The notes beneath the pieces are model-generated. The model had not been told where the DNA came from and did no database searches. It saw only the letters and a program-made list of their open reading frames with translations. A program made the position numbers and the translations under genes. A stretch of DNA of 64,000 bases from Lycocorax pyrrhopterus obiensis. Taxonomy: Eukaryota > Chordata > Aves > Passeriformes > Paradisaeidae. The stretch spans positions 4,705,332 to 4,769,331 of the forward strand of contig JACSVZ010000024.1 in the NCBI GenBank assembly GCA_014706295.1. The letters run 5' to 3'. Positions 49,218 to 64,000 of the stretch are shown here, one piece after another. The stretch's first letter is position 1. Each line of letters starts with the position of its first letter.

Positions 49218-52200
49218 GGAACAGCACCCAAAAAAACCTGTTAGAAAATTTTCAGAGGCAGCAGCAGCGTCTTCCTTTTTCTACTTGAGTTTTATTCCCT
49301 TTTCCCTGCAGAAAAATCCCAGTTCCGGGTTTATAATGCTGATTTTTCGGGTTTAGTGGCTGTGGTTGGTGGTTGGTGTGTCAGGGGCGGAGCGTCCCCT
49401 GTCACTGCTGTGCCTCCCTCTGGCAGGTGGGAAATCTTCCATCTTCCCATCAGGTGCTTCCCAAATCAGGAGCAAAACCTGTTGTGGTGACTCTGAAATG
49501 AAACAGGAGGGATCTGACTTGGAGTTGATATTTTATATTTTTATGATATTTTATGCTAAGGATTGAAGTGGGAGCAGGATGTAGCATTTTTCCAAATGGA
49601 TTTTAGGGGAGAGGCTGGAATTGCTCCTTTCCTGGCACAGCCCATTACCCCCATCAGAGAGGAGTGGTTTGGACGTTTCGTTCTGGTGGATTTTGGATAC
49701 GAAATTCAGCAAAATGGATGGGCTGGATCTGAATCGTGGCTCGGTGTCTGTCTGGAATGAGGGGCTCCCTCCCAGCTCCCAGGAGAATGTTTAGAGGCTT
49801 TGGATTTTTGGGAGCAAAGCCCAACAAGGTCAAAAACGGCCCCGAAATCTCCAGAGCAGAAAACCTTGGGGGCGTGTCCAGGGAAAATTGATTCCATTTT
49901 GAAGGAAAATTCCAAGTCCCGTTCCCGGCTGGGTGATGCATTCCCTGCCAGGAAGAAATGACTTGGGATGAACATCCCAGTGCACTGAAGTGAGTGGGAA
50001 ATTCGGTTGGAAAACACTCCTGGCTTGGTGTGGAGACAGAGGGATGTGTTTGGAGTGGGGGGTGTGGTGTCCTGGATTTTGGGGAATGTGGGAGAGGGAG
50101 CGATGAATGCTGGCCTGGCTTGAAGTCATGGGTTTCATGAAGTACTCTGGTGTTAAGAGTACACAGAATTCCCGTTTCTCCCTCCTGGGAATGGCCTTTG
50201 GAGCAGTTTTACCCATTTCTAATGCGCTGAGGCTGAGGAGGACACAGCACCTGCCCTTCCCTCGCAGCAGATCCTGCCCTGTCCCAGCCCTGCTGCACTT
50301 CCGAGGAGGAAAACGTAGGAATTCCTTCCCTCTACCAGGTTTATCCCCTCCCCGGGGGCAGCAGCTCAGAGCTGCCAGTTCAGCACCTTGGCAGCTCCGA
50401 TCTCGTCGGAGGCAGCTCAGGCTGGAAGTTGTTCAGCTGGAATAACGGGAATGGGGATGGTGGCCAGGCTGGAAGTTGTTGAGCTGGAATAACGGGAATG
50501 GGGATGGTGGCCCCGTTCCTGCCCCTTCCCAGCGTGGTCCTTGTCACCCTCCCTGAGCCTCCAGTCCTTCCCCGTGCCCTGCTCTCCGTGAGGTCTGCGT
50601 TTTCAGCCCTGGTTATCCCTATCTCAGGCAGCCTTCTGCTCCCACAGGGCATTTCCGGCTGCAGAAGTGCCGATTCCCGAGGAGACGGCGCCGGGAAAAT
50701 CGGGTCTTTCTGCAAAGCTTTGTCTGCTCTGTTCCCTGTCGGATTTGCAGGGTTGGCCGTGCCCCTCGTGCTCCCAAACTTCCATGACCTCAGTCTGCAT
50801 CCCAGATAATTACACAGGTGGGACAGGCTGCTTAAAGGAATTTCCCATCCCAGAGCAATTTCCAGTTGCTCTGGCTCAAATACCAGAAATTCAGGAATTC
50901 TTGTGTCTCTTGGTAACACTTAAAGCTGAGCCATGAAATCCTAAAATCATTAAGGCTGGAAAAGACCTTAATCCTTGCTTTATTTTCAATTATTCCTACC
51001 AGCAGTGTTTTCTTTCCAAGTGCTCTTTGCTAAAACCTGGCCTAAAATCCTCCCTGGAAGAATCCAGGCTTAAATCCTACGGGTCTTGCAGAGGTTTTTG
51101 GATTTGGGATTGCTTGGTGAGGTTAAACTCTGTGTGTTCCGTGTGTCTGAGTGGAGGCAAAATGCAGTGATGGGACAGCTGCTTGTGTTATTGCAGGGGA
51201 GAAAAAAAATACACAAAAATACGGAATTTTGGGGGGTGGTGCTGGTTGTGCTCAGTTTTAGTGGAATGTGTTCGTTTGAACTCCTAATTAAGTGCCTTGT
51301 ACTGCTCACCACCAGTAAAATGATTGGGAAATCCTGCTCGAATCGCTTCTGGAGGGAAAATAATGCAGAGAGAAAAATAATGCAGGTAGGAGAAATAGTC
51401 TGAAGTTTTAGGTCTTGTTTCAGAGGCTGTTCCTGTCGCTGAATGCAGAGTGTAAATGTGGATATTCCGGGTCCCACAGCGGGGAAATTGTGGTGTTTGG
51501 GTTCTACAAAGCAGCATCAAAGTGGCTTTTGTGGGGTTTGGGTGAGGCCCACCTGGAGAGGCCCCGTGGGGTTACTGCAAGGGCTCGGATGAAGGAGTGG
51601 AAGTTCTGTGCGTGCCCAGCTCGGTCAAAATCTGCTTTGCAAAGTCATTTTGGAGGGGGTTGAGCAGTTTTTAGGTGTCAGCCGAGCGTGGGGGAGTTTC
51701 TGGGTGTGAGAGTGTCCGTGGTACTGGGACAGCTCCGGGTGAGGGACACAGGAGCCACCTTGGGCTGGGGGAGAGGCTTGGCTTGGGTTGGGTGGGACAC
51801 CCTGGGAACGGTCCGTGAGTTCTGCAGTTCTGGGGGTGGTCGTGAACCTGAATCTCCTGAGCCGTTCTGGGGCAGCGCGAGGAGGGAGATTGGGGTTTGG
51901 AAGTCTCCAGGTGGAACGTTTCCAGCTGGAATCGGTCTTTCCCCAGGGTCAGGACTTTTTCGTGCTTGGTGTTGCTAAACTTGGGAGTGTTTCGTGTCTG
52001 GCTCGGTGTCACTGAGGTTCTGGAATCACTGAAGCCCTGTTTTTTGGGCGCTGAAGGATCTTTGGGGGTTGGAAATGCAGCAAGACCTCGTTGGGGCGAG
52101 CCCTGCACCTCAAAATCAGCTCCCTGCTCTCAGGATTTTTGATTTTTGTAACCCTGCCCAGAAGTTTGCACGGAATAACTCCGAACCCTGGTGCGACCAC

Positions 52201-54163
52201 ACAGATTAACCCTTGAAACCACCTAATTCCTGTCCTTCCCAGCCCTCCTGCCAGGAGAAAGGATCCCCTCCTTTCATATTCCTCCTGCTGGGGCTTTGTC
52301 AAAGCTTTTTAGGTGCTGCTTTGTTTTGTCGTTCCGAAATCCGGTGAGAAATTGTCCCTTGGGAATCCTTCAGTGAACTTTTTTTTATTAAGAGAGCTCG
52401 GACTAAAGAGGATTTTGACAGTGGATCCCCGTGGCAGACGGAACGATCGGAGCTGGCTGTGGCTGAACGCACAAGGAGAAAGAAACAGAAAAAATCAGGA
52501 GAATGAGGGGATGGAAAACCAATCCCATGGGTGGGGGCGAGAATTCCTGAGCTTCTGATACAGAAATGGAGCGGTTCATCCCGATTTTTTGGGATCTGTT
52601 GTTTTCCCAGTAGCCTTGAAGGGTTCGTTTGGGAGTGGCACAGCGCGGATAAAGCTTCGGGAAGGTGAGCAGCGAGTTCTCAGCGTGACAAATACGGTTT
52701 AGAACCTTTGGGCTGCCTGGATTTGTGTGTGTGCGCTCAGAACAAAAGGCAGAGAGCACAAGTTGCTCTAAATGAGCATCTGATCCATCTCCTCCTTTTC
52801 TTTCACTCTCCTTAAAAGGGAAATTCCCCAGCTCCCGGGATATGGAGATATCTTCCCTCTCCCCCTTGCTCAGCTTTATCTTCGCTGTTCTCTGCTTTAT
52901 CTGCTCGTGTTTTTAGGTGTTAATGAATCTCCAGCTAACGAGGGATGAACTGGGGTTAGGCCTCAGCAGTGGGACTGACAAACTCTCCTCCGGGGCCTGG
53001 GTTTTCCTGGGAATCCGGGGCCTTGTTTCTTCCCAAAGTTTTGAATCCTTGTATTTTATCCGATACGGGAAACAATCACTGGGTGTGACAGCAGTGACCA
53101 ACTCTGAGGGCCACAAAAGGGGTGGTCTGGGGGGGTTTTGACCATGGGAGGAGGAATTTGCTGTGGGAATGTGATTTTTGATCCAAGGAAGAGCTCCCAA
53201 GTGTTGGGATGCAGCCCTGGGAGCTGCGGGTGTGCACGTCACAGGTGTGTCTGGTCACGGAGGTTTCACTCTGGACATGTTTTAGGGGCAAGATGAGGAA
53301 TTTGAGCCCTTTTCCTTCACTCCCACACGGCCTTGGGACATAAAACCCCTTTGGTTCGCTCATCCTGAGGTGAATTTTCCTTCGTTTGGAGCTGCCGGAG
53401 CACAGGCATCACCTCTGTGTGGGGTGGGGACAGGGAAGGAACCCCACAGAGGGTGGTGGCACCTGGGGACTTTGTTGAGCCAAGCTTTTCCTGTCAGAAG
53501 CTGGGATTTGAATCCGTGGGCTCCCTTCCTTCACACTCTGGGATCCATTTGGAATTCTCTGGAATTCTCCAAACTCTTTGGAATTTGTGAAAAGTGGCAA
53601 AGCAAAGCTTTGGGGCTACAAAAAATTGAGGGGTGCCAGGTGCTGCTTTGGTGCTGCTGCCTGCCCACCTGAGTGGGGTTAGGGACATGGAAAAGTGGGA
53701 ATGCAATCCCTCAGGAGGCTGCTTTCCATGAATCCGTGTCTCTGTCACCTCCGGGCCCTCACACACACGGAGGAGAGCTCGGAGCACCAAAGCATCGTGT
53801 GGGAGAACAGAGCCACACGTGGGGCCAGTCCCGGCCCCATCCCTGCTCCAGCACGGAGGGAAGGGAGGGAAAAAGGGCCTTGGGAAGGGAATTCCTGAAA
53901 AGGACTTCAAGGGCACCGGAGAGGTGTTAGTGCTGAGGAGAAGCTGGGGCATTTTTGGGATCAGCAAAAGTTGGGAACCGTCAATCCTTCCCTCCCTGTG
54001 GGAACACGCCCATCTCCCAGCTATAGTTGGGGATGCACTGGGGATTCCCCAGTGGATAATTCCCAAATATTGGATGGTCTCGGCTTTGTGTGTGCCCAGT
54101 GTGGGTGGATTCTCCCCGTGCCTGCCCTTCCCACGCCAGCGCTGCTGTGCTCCCTCCTGCACA

Positions 54164-54352
54164 CCTGAGCATTCATTCTGTTCAGGGATGTAAAACGGAG
54201 CGAGATCATCCCTCTCCCTATTCCAAGTATTTTCTCCCCTCTCCTCCTTATCCCGTAAGAGGAAAGACTGGAAGAAAACCTGGAAAAGCTGAGATGGAGA
54301 GAGATTTTTAACTGGAAGCGTGGGAATTTCGGGCTGGGCTTCCCCAGGAGCC
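54164..54352 (+). repeat. 189-bp dispersed repeat, copy 1
   Basis: It starts cctgagcattcattctgttc and ends cttccccaggagcc. It is the same length as the copy at 57108-57296 with about four differences, all changes between C and T or G and A and mostly at CpG sites. I do not recognise the family. Confidence 0.92.
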
Positions 54353-55164
54353 GGTGTCACCTCGGTGTCACCCTCCTGCTGGCAGCGGCCTCGGGGGCTC
54401 GGTGTTTGGAATGAGGACTGGGAGTTTTTTCCCTGCAATCCAGGCAGGGGTGGAACGGAATTGGGGCCTTCTCAGCGCTTCAGCGTCACGGCCGAGAAAC
54501 GCGGTGGTGTCGTGGGCGCGAGGAAAACCGAATTCCCGTGGCAAAATCACCCCTTTGTCCCGTGTTACCGTGCTGGAATTCCGACTGGAAATCGGGATTG
54601 TGCCAGGGCTGAGGAACCGCCCGGGTTTCCCCACCCTTTGCGCCTTGGACAGGTTGGAGAGGGCTGGAAACGGGGAGGCCGAGGATGGAGCTGGGAGGTT
54701 TGTCCGGTGCTGCTCAGCGCTCCGTGGGGTTCCTGTTTGTTGGCATCGAGGTTGCTCCATCGAATTTTCCATGTTCCAACTAAATGACTTCGCTTTAAAA
54801 CCCTCGGCTCGCATTCCCCTCTCCTTTCTCCCTCTCGTTCTGTGCTTGGTTTTCTCCCCCCTGGGATCACCCACCTGCCTTTTCACGGAGTTGTTTTCTT
54901 TCCCTGGCACACTGGGCTGGGCTTGGAGGGGTACGAGGTCGCCTCGGAGAGTCGCAGGAGGAGTTTTAATCGCGGGAAATGGGCTCTGTGATTGGTGTCA
55001 TTCAGCAGAATGAAAAAAATCCCAAAAAACCAGCTCTTTCCAGAGGTATTTCTGTAGTGGAACGGAGGGAAAGCTGTGTCCCTAGCTGGCATTTCCTAGA
55101 AAACCCTCGGGTGCATAAACTGAGCGGGATATTTCTTTCCAAAGCTGTTGTCTTTCCTCAATGA

Positions 55165-57075
<1,911 letters not shown>

Positions 57076-57107
57076 TCCACGAATTTCCCAACTCCCCTTC
57101 TCTCTCT

Positions 57108-57296
57108 CCTGAGCATTCATTCTGTTCAGGGATGTAAAACAGAGCGAGATCATCCCTCTCCCTATTCCAAGTATTTTCTCCCCTCTCCTCCTTATCCTGT
57201 AAGAGGAAAGACTGGAAGAAAACCTGGAAAAGCTGAGATGGAGAGAGATTTTTAACTGGAAATGTGGGAATTTCGGGCTGGGCTTCCCCAGGAGCC
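57108..57296 (+). repeat. 189-bp dispersed repeat, copy 2
   Basis: Matches 54164-54352 in length and nearly all bases. It lies next to a CR1 end on its left. The C-to-T type differences from copy 1 suggest decay of methylated CpG sites. Confidence 0.92.
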
Positions 57297-58654
57297 TCAT
57301 CCTGTGCCGTGAGCCATCAGGGAATGGAATTTTTTTTCCCATGGAATAAACATTAATGCCCATTTTGCCCTTGGCCGTTTTGTTTTCATTCCCTCTCTGA
57401 AATGTCACATTGTGATATTTGTCATGCTAATAAAGAACAACTTGTAATATTTTTAATTGAATCCCTTTAAAGCTCTTAAAATCATAAATAGGGTTGGGTT
57501 TTTTTCCACTTCTTTTTTTCTTTAATTTCATCTGCAGATTTTTTCAGGGCTTTGGAATCCCATCTAATTCTTGAAACAAGCCTGGAATAAATTGAATCAG
57601 TGTAAGAGGATATTTGGCATAAATATGTGACACTGTAAAGGAAATTTATGGTGTTCTCCTGCAAGAGATAAGAAAGGATTTGCCTGCATTATTCTGTTTC
57701 TGTGAACCAACTTCATTTTTTTAGCTGCTGACTCTCCTGTTTTGGGGTTTTTTAAAAAGTTTGATTTTTATTTCAGCTTCCTGCCACCTTTTTTTCCCGC
57801 AGTTTGTTCCATTTTTTTTACTGGGTTTCTCTCAAATTCCAGAGTCAGTCCCAGATTTTGACCCCTTGGGCTGCGATAATTCCTTAATCCCATTGAGCAA
57901 ACTTTGGGGGAAAGTTCTGCAGCTTCCCCATCTGCAGCAGATTCCCTCTGGATCCTGGCAGAGTCACTTCATCCCACTTGAAAAATGGGAATAATGGGAT
58001 TGACCCTTTTTTTTTTTTACGCTGTGGGAGCTCCAGGATGAGGCAGGAGTGGTTTAGGATCCTGGATAAGTGACCTCAGCTCCTTCCTGAGCTGCTTCCC
58101 AGCCATTCCCAACGTTCCCTGCGAGCCAGGAGATGATTTTTCCGTGTTTTACAGGAAAAAAAACCAACCCCTGCAGACTCCACATGTGCAAATCCATCTC
58201 CTAAATTAAATTATAAATTTAAATAAACTAATAAATTTCAAAAATAAATTCATTTCGAGGCTCCAGCACAGCAGCAGAGAACATTCCCAGAACCAGGATG
58301 GTTTTCCCTACACTTTTTTTTTGTGGAATATTTCAGCTAAACATTACATCAAAGGCATTCCACAGGCAAAATTTTCCCTGCTTAAGCACTTTTTTTCCCA
58401 CTTTTCCTTTACCTGAGATGTTTTGAAGATGCAGAGCTGAGTTGCCACCTTGGTTCTGAGCCCAAAGAAGGAAACCAGCTGATAAATTCTTAATAATGAC
58501 CTAATAAATCCTCGCCGTGCAGCGTCCTGGGGGTTTGATGTGCAGGAGGAAAGGGAATGTGGCTTTTTGGGGACATCAGGAAGGAGCTGTGTCATTCCTG
58601 GTCCCTCTGTCCTGGAGGGGGAAGGATTTTTGTGAGGAAAAAAGGGGCGAGGAA

Positions 58655-59700
<1,046 letters not shown>

Positions 59701-59847
59701 TGAGGGGAATTGTTGATTCCCCAGAGCCGTGGAAGGAGGAGATGAAAAAAGGCGGTTCTTTGTCCTGAAAATGTTTTATGGAACAGAAGTTGGAAGGGGT
59801 TTGGATGCTGGGCTGTGGTGGGGGAGTGTGTGAGCACAGCCAGACAC

Positions 59848-60190
59848 AGCCAGAAAAAAATCCAGACACCTCCAGACACATCCAAGCACATCCAGACACA
59901 TCCAGACACAATCCAAGCACATCCAGACACTTCCAGGCACTTCCAAACATCTCCAGACACATCCAGACACATCCAAGCACATCCAGACAAATCCAAACAC
60001 CTCCAAACTTCTCCAAACACCTCCAGACACATCCAGACACTTCCAAACATATCCAGACATACCCAGACACATCCAAGCACATCCAGACACATCCAAACAA
60101 ATCCAGACTCATCCGGACACATCCAAGCACATCCAAACACATCCAAACAAATCCAGACGCATCCAGACACTTCCAAACACATCCAAACAC
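59848..60190. repeat. Minisatellite, 10-11 bp unit
   Basis: About 32 copies of acatccagac or acatccaagc and close variants. The plus strand is almost free of G. It merges directly into a CR1 fragment on the right. Confidence 0.95.
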
Positions 60191-60365
60191 CTTCCGCTAT
60201 CCCAGGCTGCTCCAAGCCCCTCCAGCCTGGCCTTGGACGCTTCCAAGGTTGGAGCAGCCACAGCTTCTCCAGGAAACCTTTCCCGGCCCCTCCCCACCCT
60301 CCCGTTAAAGCCTCGTTCAGCCCCTCGGGCTCCGTTTCTCTCCCCGCCCCAGACTCTTCCCTGTG
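60190..60365 (-). mobile_element. CR1 LINE 3'-end fragment
   Basis: The string ccgctatcccaggctgctcc, then cctggccttggacgcttcca and cctccccaccctcccgttaa, in reverse orientation. Confidence 0.85.
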
Positions 60366-60392
60366 TTTCCCAGCTGTCTCTAAATCCCTGAC

Positions 60393-61001
60393 TGTAGTAT
60401 ATGATACAAAATAATTCGTGCTAAAGTTTTAAAGATTACAGCATTTTGCTGAGGCTGAGAAAAAGCACAAGCAGGTGACCACCAGAATTTTGCTGTTCAA
60501 GGGATTTCTGTCTGAGTAAGCCCCGGCAAGGTACATTCCAATTGCATTCCACAGATAAGCATTTCGTGGGATTTCGGGGGATTTCCTCGTCTGGCAGAGC
60601 TCCAGGATGTGTGTGTGTATACAGAAATATGGTTCCAGGATGTGTGTTCCATGTATGTATATGCAACAGTAATATACTTTCACCAGAAACTGATTCCAAC
60701 AGCAAAAATCGACTACTGATTTCAGGAACTGTCGTCAGACGTGGTAAAAAAACCAGGAAAATTATATTGTTGTATTGAAAAGATAAAATCAACAAAGAAG
60801 GGAAAAAGTATAAAAAGACACCTCAGAGAAACCTCAGTGGTGAACAGGTGAGATTCGAACTGATAGAGGTCGGAACTCAGTTCACCCAGCGCCGATCGCC
60901 TGGCTCGGCGTTGCTTCTGCTGCGTGGCTCTTTCCGAATTTTATACTTTGATTATTGATAAATTCTCTTTAATCATAATATTAATTAGCTCGTTTATAAC
61001 A
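60393..61001 (+). mobile_element. Solo LTR, 609 bp, with 5-bp target duplication
   Basis: An AT-rich block begins TGTAGTATATGATAC and ends TTTATAACA, flanked by ctgac (60388-60392 and 61002-61006). A TATA box, TATAAAAAG, lies at 60809-60817, two thirds along, as expected for a plus-oriented LTR. Five-base duplications fit an ERVL-type (class III) element. Just downstream of the TATA box is tggtgaacaggtgagattcg, which resembles a tRNA-complementary primer site but lies inside the flanked block. No coding remnant is present. Confidence 0.6.
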
Positions 61002-61402
61002 CTGACCTTCCCTCCCTGCTCAACGCTCGCTTTGTTAAGGGCTGTAATTAAAAGTGAGGGTAATTATTTGTAATCGAAGCCCCTTTGATATCTCGTGTGG
61101 AGGGTGGGGAGGTGCCCGAGCAGCCCGGCAAAGTCAGGGCAGGGCTCCTTGGGGCAGGGAGGCTGTGCCAGGAATGCTGATTATTCCCAGTTTTTTGGCT
61201 GTGGCTGGACCTTATCCAGCGGGATTTCAGCCCCCCAGGGGCAGAGGAGGGAGGTTTGGGTCTGTTACAAATTTATTCACGTTTATGCAGTGTTATAAAT
61301 TGAAATACCTTCTATCTATACACCTTAAATACCTAAAGGATTGGAAATCTGTGCAGGTGTGACTCCAGTGAGTGGGGAGAGAACGAGGTGTGACTGCCCC
61401 GG

Positions 61403-61722
61403 CCTGGGAAAGACCAATCCCTGTCCATTTCCCCTGGCAGTGGGAATTGAGTTGGGGGCAGTGCTTGGTGCCTCAGTTTTTTCCTGGGAAAGACCAATCC
61501 CTGTCCATTTCCCCTGGTGGTGGGAATTGAGTTGAGGGCAGTGTTTGGTGCCTCAGTTTTTTCCTGGGAAAGACCAATCCCTGTCCATTTTCCCTGGCGG
61601 TGGGAATTGAGTTGGGAGCAGCGCTTGGTGCCTCAGTTTTTTCCTGGGAATGATCAATCCCTGTCCATTTCCCCTGGCAGTGGGAATTGAGTTGGGGGCA
61701 GTGTTTGGTGCCTCACAGCTTT
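61403..61722. repeat. Four tandem 80-bp units
   Basis: Exact 80-bp period with equivalent points at 61403, 61483, 61563 and 61643. Each unit has cctgggaaagaccaatccct, then gtccatttcccctggcagtg and gcttggtgcctcagtttttt. Confidence 0.95.
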
Positions 61723-62890
61723 TTCCAATCCCAGCCCTGGTCTCTCCTCCAGCTCTGGCACAGAAGGACAGAAATGACTCTGCCCAAAGCTCAAAGGACC
61801 CTTTCTGAGGTGACAGAAGGTGTCGGGCTTTGTTCCTCTGAGCGTCTGCGTCCCTGCAAACATCATTCCGTTAGTTCTGGATGAATCCTGAGCCCGCCAA
61901 GGCTCCAGGCTCCCGTTTATTCTCCCAGGGATGATCCTGCCTGCCCCTGATCCGAGCAGGGAATCTCATGGACTCACAGGATCTCCTGCTTTTAGCTGGG
62001 AATTGTTAGGAAGTGCTGGCAGCTCTGATGGGACCCTTTCCCTCCGCTCCGGAGCGAGGCAGGGGCAGGATGGGGGAAGAGCCTGTGGAGTTCTCCCTTC
62101 CCTGCTGAGCTCAGCCCCAGCCTTCAACCAGCACAGATCCGTGCTGGATGAGGATTTGCATGAGGAATATCCCTCCATTCCCATTCCCGGGCAGGCTGTG
62201 GCTCAGCGCTGTCTTTATCCGTGGTTTGGCTGCACGGGAGCCTGGAAGTGACACGGATTTTGGGAGATGGAGTGTGGAACCAGGAGATTTTTCAGTGCTG
62301 GTTTACTGGGAGGGGTTCAGTGGTTATTTAGGAGGGTCCCCTTCATCAGGGTGATGGGCACTGGAGTGTTCCCTGGGTATCCAGGGGCTGGAATTCAGCA
62401 CAGCTCAGCCTGTGAGGGGTGTTTTATCCTTTTACATTATTTTTGAACCTCTTTGTCTCCAAAAATCACCAAGATCCAGTTTTTGTGTGGATAAAACAGT
62501 GCTTGCAGAGCTGGGTGCAGACATTTCCTGGGTGCTTTGTAGGATACCACTTCCAGTTGGGTTTCCTGCTACAAATTATGAAGGAGGAGGTGGAAATCAT
62601 GAGGAAAATACACCCCTGGGCCGTGCCCAGTGTTCCACTGACCCTTTTGTGCTGAATATTCAGGTCTAACCTTCAGCTCTGTTCCTTTGATTTCGTGCCA
62701 GTCTTGTGCCCGAAGTTCTCCTGCTTTTCCATCAGCAGTGTGTCAGGAAAAGCTTCTCCTCTGACCTTCCTGGGCAGAACTGTGCGATTTTTCCATGGGA
62801 ATTTCTACCTGGAGGAAGTTTCTCCTCTTCCCCTGCTTGGTTTCTCCCTCAGCTTTGAAACCTGAGTGATAACAAACACGGGATCTGCAA

Positions 62891-64000
62891 GTCCTGATCC
62901 TTTCCTGAATCATAAAGGGGATTGGAATTGGTCAAATCCATTCATTCCAAGCCTTCCCAGTTTGGATCAGAGATCCCACAGCACAAGGAAGTGCAGGTTC
63001 TGCTCCATGGGCTGCCTGTCACACACTGAAATCTGGATCGGTGAAATCAGCAGCGTTTGTGTGAGGAGATTCCATTCCTTTTCCTTTGAAATGACAAATA
63101 GCTCATTAATTTAATTAATAACACCAGTTTACAAAGGGTTTCTTGGTTTCAGGTGTCTCTTGCTGGAAGTTTAATTTACAGGTGGCGAAAAGCTCTCCTG
63201 GAGCAGGGAGGGTTGGGAGAAGAGCAGCAGCTCCTTGGGAAGGCCACAGCTCTCCCTGCGAGTCCTGATCCTTTCCTGAATCATAAATGGGATGGGAATT
63301 GGTCAAATCCATTCATTCCAAGCCTTCCCAGTTCGGATCAGAGATCCCACAGCACAGGGAAGTGCAGGTTGTGCTCTGTGGGCTGCCTGTCATACACTGA
63401 AATCTGGATTGGTGAAATCAGCAGCGTTTGTGAGCTGTGTGAGGAGATTCCATTCCTTTTCCTTTGAAATGATAAATGGTTTAATTAATTTAATTAATAA
63501 TATCAGTTTGTAAAGGGTTTTTTGGGTTTAGGTGTTTCAGTGTCATTTGCAGGTGGGAAAAGCTCTCCTGGAGCAGGGAGGGTTGGGAGAAGAGCAGCAG
63601 CTCCTTTGGGAAGGCCACAGCTCTCCCTGCAAATCCTGACCCATTCCTAAATCAGAAAGGGGATTGGAATTGGTCAAATCCATTCATTCCAAGCCTTCCC
63701 AGCTTGGATCAGAGATCCCACAGCACAAGGAAGTGCAGGTTCTGCTCCGTGGGCTCCACTCCATCATGGAGTGTAAAACTGGAATCTGGATCGGTGAAAT
63801 CAGCAGCCTTTGTGTGAGGAGATTCCATTCCTTTTCCTTTGAAATGACAAATAGCTCATTAATTTCATTAATAACACCAGTTTACAAAGGGTTTCTTGGT
63901 TTCAGGTGTCTCTTGCTGGAAGTTTAATTTACAGGTGGCGAAAAGCTCTCCTGGAGCAGGGAGGGTTGGGAGAAGAGCAGCAGCTCCTTGGGAAGGCTAC
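62891..64000. repeat. 370-bp tandem repeat, three units, running off the window
   Basis: Units start at about 62891, 63262 and 63632 with gtcctgatcctttcctgaat or a close variant. Each contains ggtcaaatccattcattcca, an AT-rich ctcattaatttaattaataa and cagggagggttgggagaaga. The unit includes AT-rich and GC-rich halves. The array may be longer, because the third unit reaches the last base. Confidence 0.92.

Noticed and set aside
54164..54352. The 189-bp repeat as a solo LTR or DNA transposon
   Set aside because: No consistent terminal motif or target duplication is shared by the two copies, so I list it only as a dispersed repeat.
60838..60890. A tRNA-like sequence on the minus strand (GTTCGAATCTCACC, ends able to pair)
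   Set aside because: Only about 48 nt lies between the pairing ends, with no D-arm or anticodon arm, and the T-stem has mismatches. It belongs to the LTR block.

Overview
This is vertebrate genomic DNA, most likely from a bird. It is full of 3'-end fragments of the CR1 LINE, the dominant avian retroposon. It also has several solo LTRs of endogenous retroviruses with exact target-site duplications, and an unusually high load of GC-rich minisatellites of the kind seen on small, gene-dense avian chromosomes. No bacterial-type genes, operons or CRISPR arrays are present. Species and chromosome cannot be read from the sequence alone.

The host gene is on the + strand. Five short exons (41161-41273, 48795-48872, 55292-55379, 56446-56570, 59238-59359) splice in frame into 175 codons. 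They encode the end of one CUB domain, a linker, a complete four-cysteine Sushi (CCP) domain and the start of the next CUB domain. The product closely matches the N-terminal part of CSMD2 (CUB and Sushi multiple domains 2), a giant single-pass neuronal and epithelial membrane protein. The exon before the first one shown and the exon after the last one are outside the window, so positions 1-41160 lie in one long CSMD2 intron and 59360-64000 in another.

Nested inside the long intron, on the - strand, is a compact apparently single-exon gene (17095-17565). It encodes a 156-residue protein with one HMG box between a very arginine-rich N-terminus and an RS-rich C-terminal tail. Its upstream DNA has a CCAAT box and several CRE-type octamers and is tandemly duplicated. 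Farther up it carries seven CRE-type octamers spaced exactly 17 bp apart. An LTR in the same orientation as the gene sits in this upstream region. I read this as a candidate spermatid chromatin-packaging gene. As far as I know mammalian HMGB4, a testis HMG-box gene, also lies antisense within CSMD2, so orthology or a recurrent nesting should be tested. This is the most interesting locus in the window.

Region by region: 0.6-1.6 kb, 193-bp higher-order repeat; 1.8-2.2, 21.3-21.6 and 25.9-26.3 kb, three solo LTRs of one family; 4.2-4.6 kb, another solo LTR; 5.6-6.1, 8.4-9.8, 11.4-12.0, 12.5-13.1 and 16.1-16.4 kb, minisatellites; 17-18.9 kb, the HMG-box gene and its upstream region; 21.2-23.0 kb, a large inverted repeat with one arm split by an LTR; 23.8-24.4 kb, a CR1 copy with an internal 12-bp minisatellite; 26-41 kb, mostly unique intron with CR1 fragments, short repeats and one possible LTR (39.6-39.9 kb); 41-59 kb, the CSMD2 exons with repeat-rich introns; 59.4-64 kb, intron with a solo LTR and a 370-bp tandem repeat running off the right edge.
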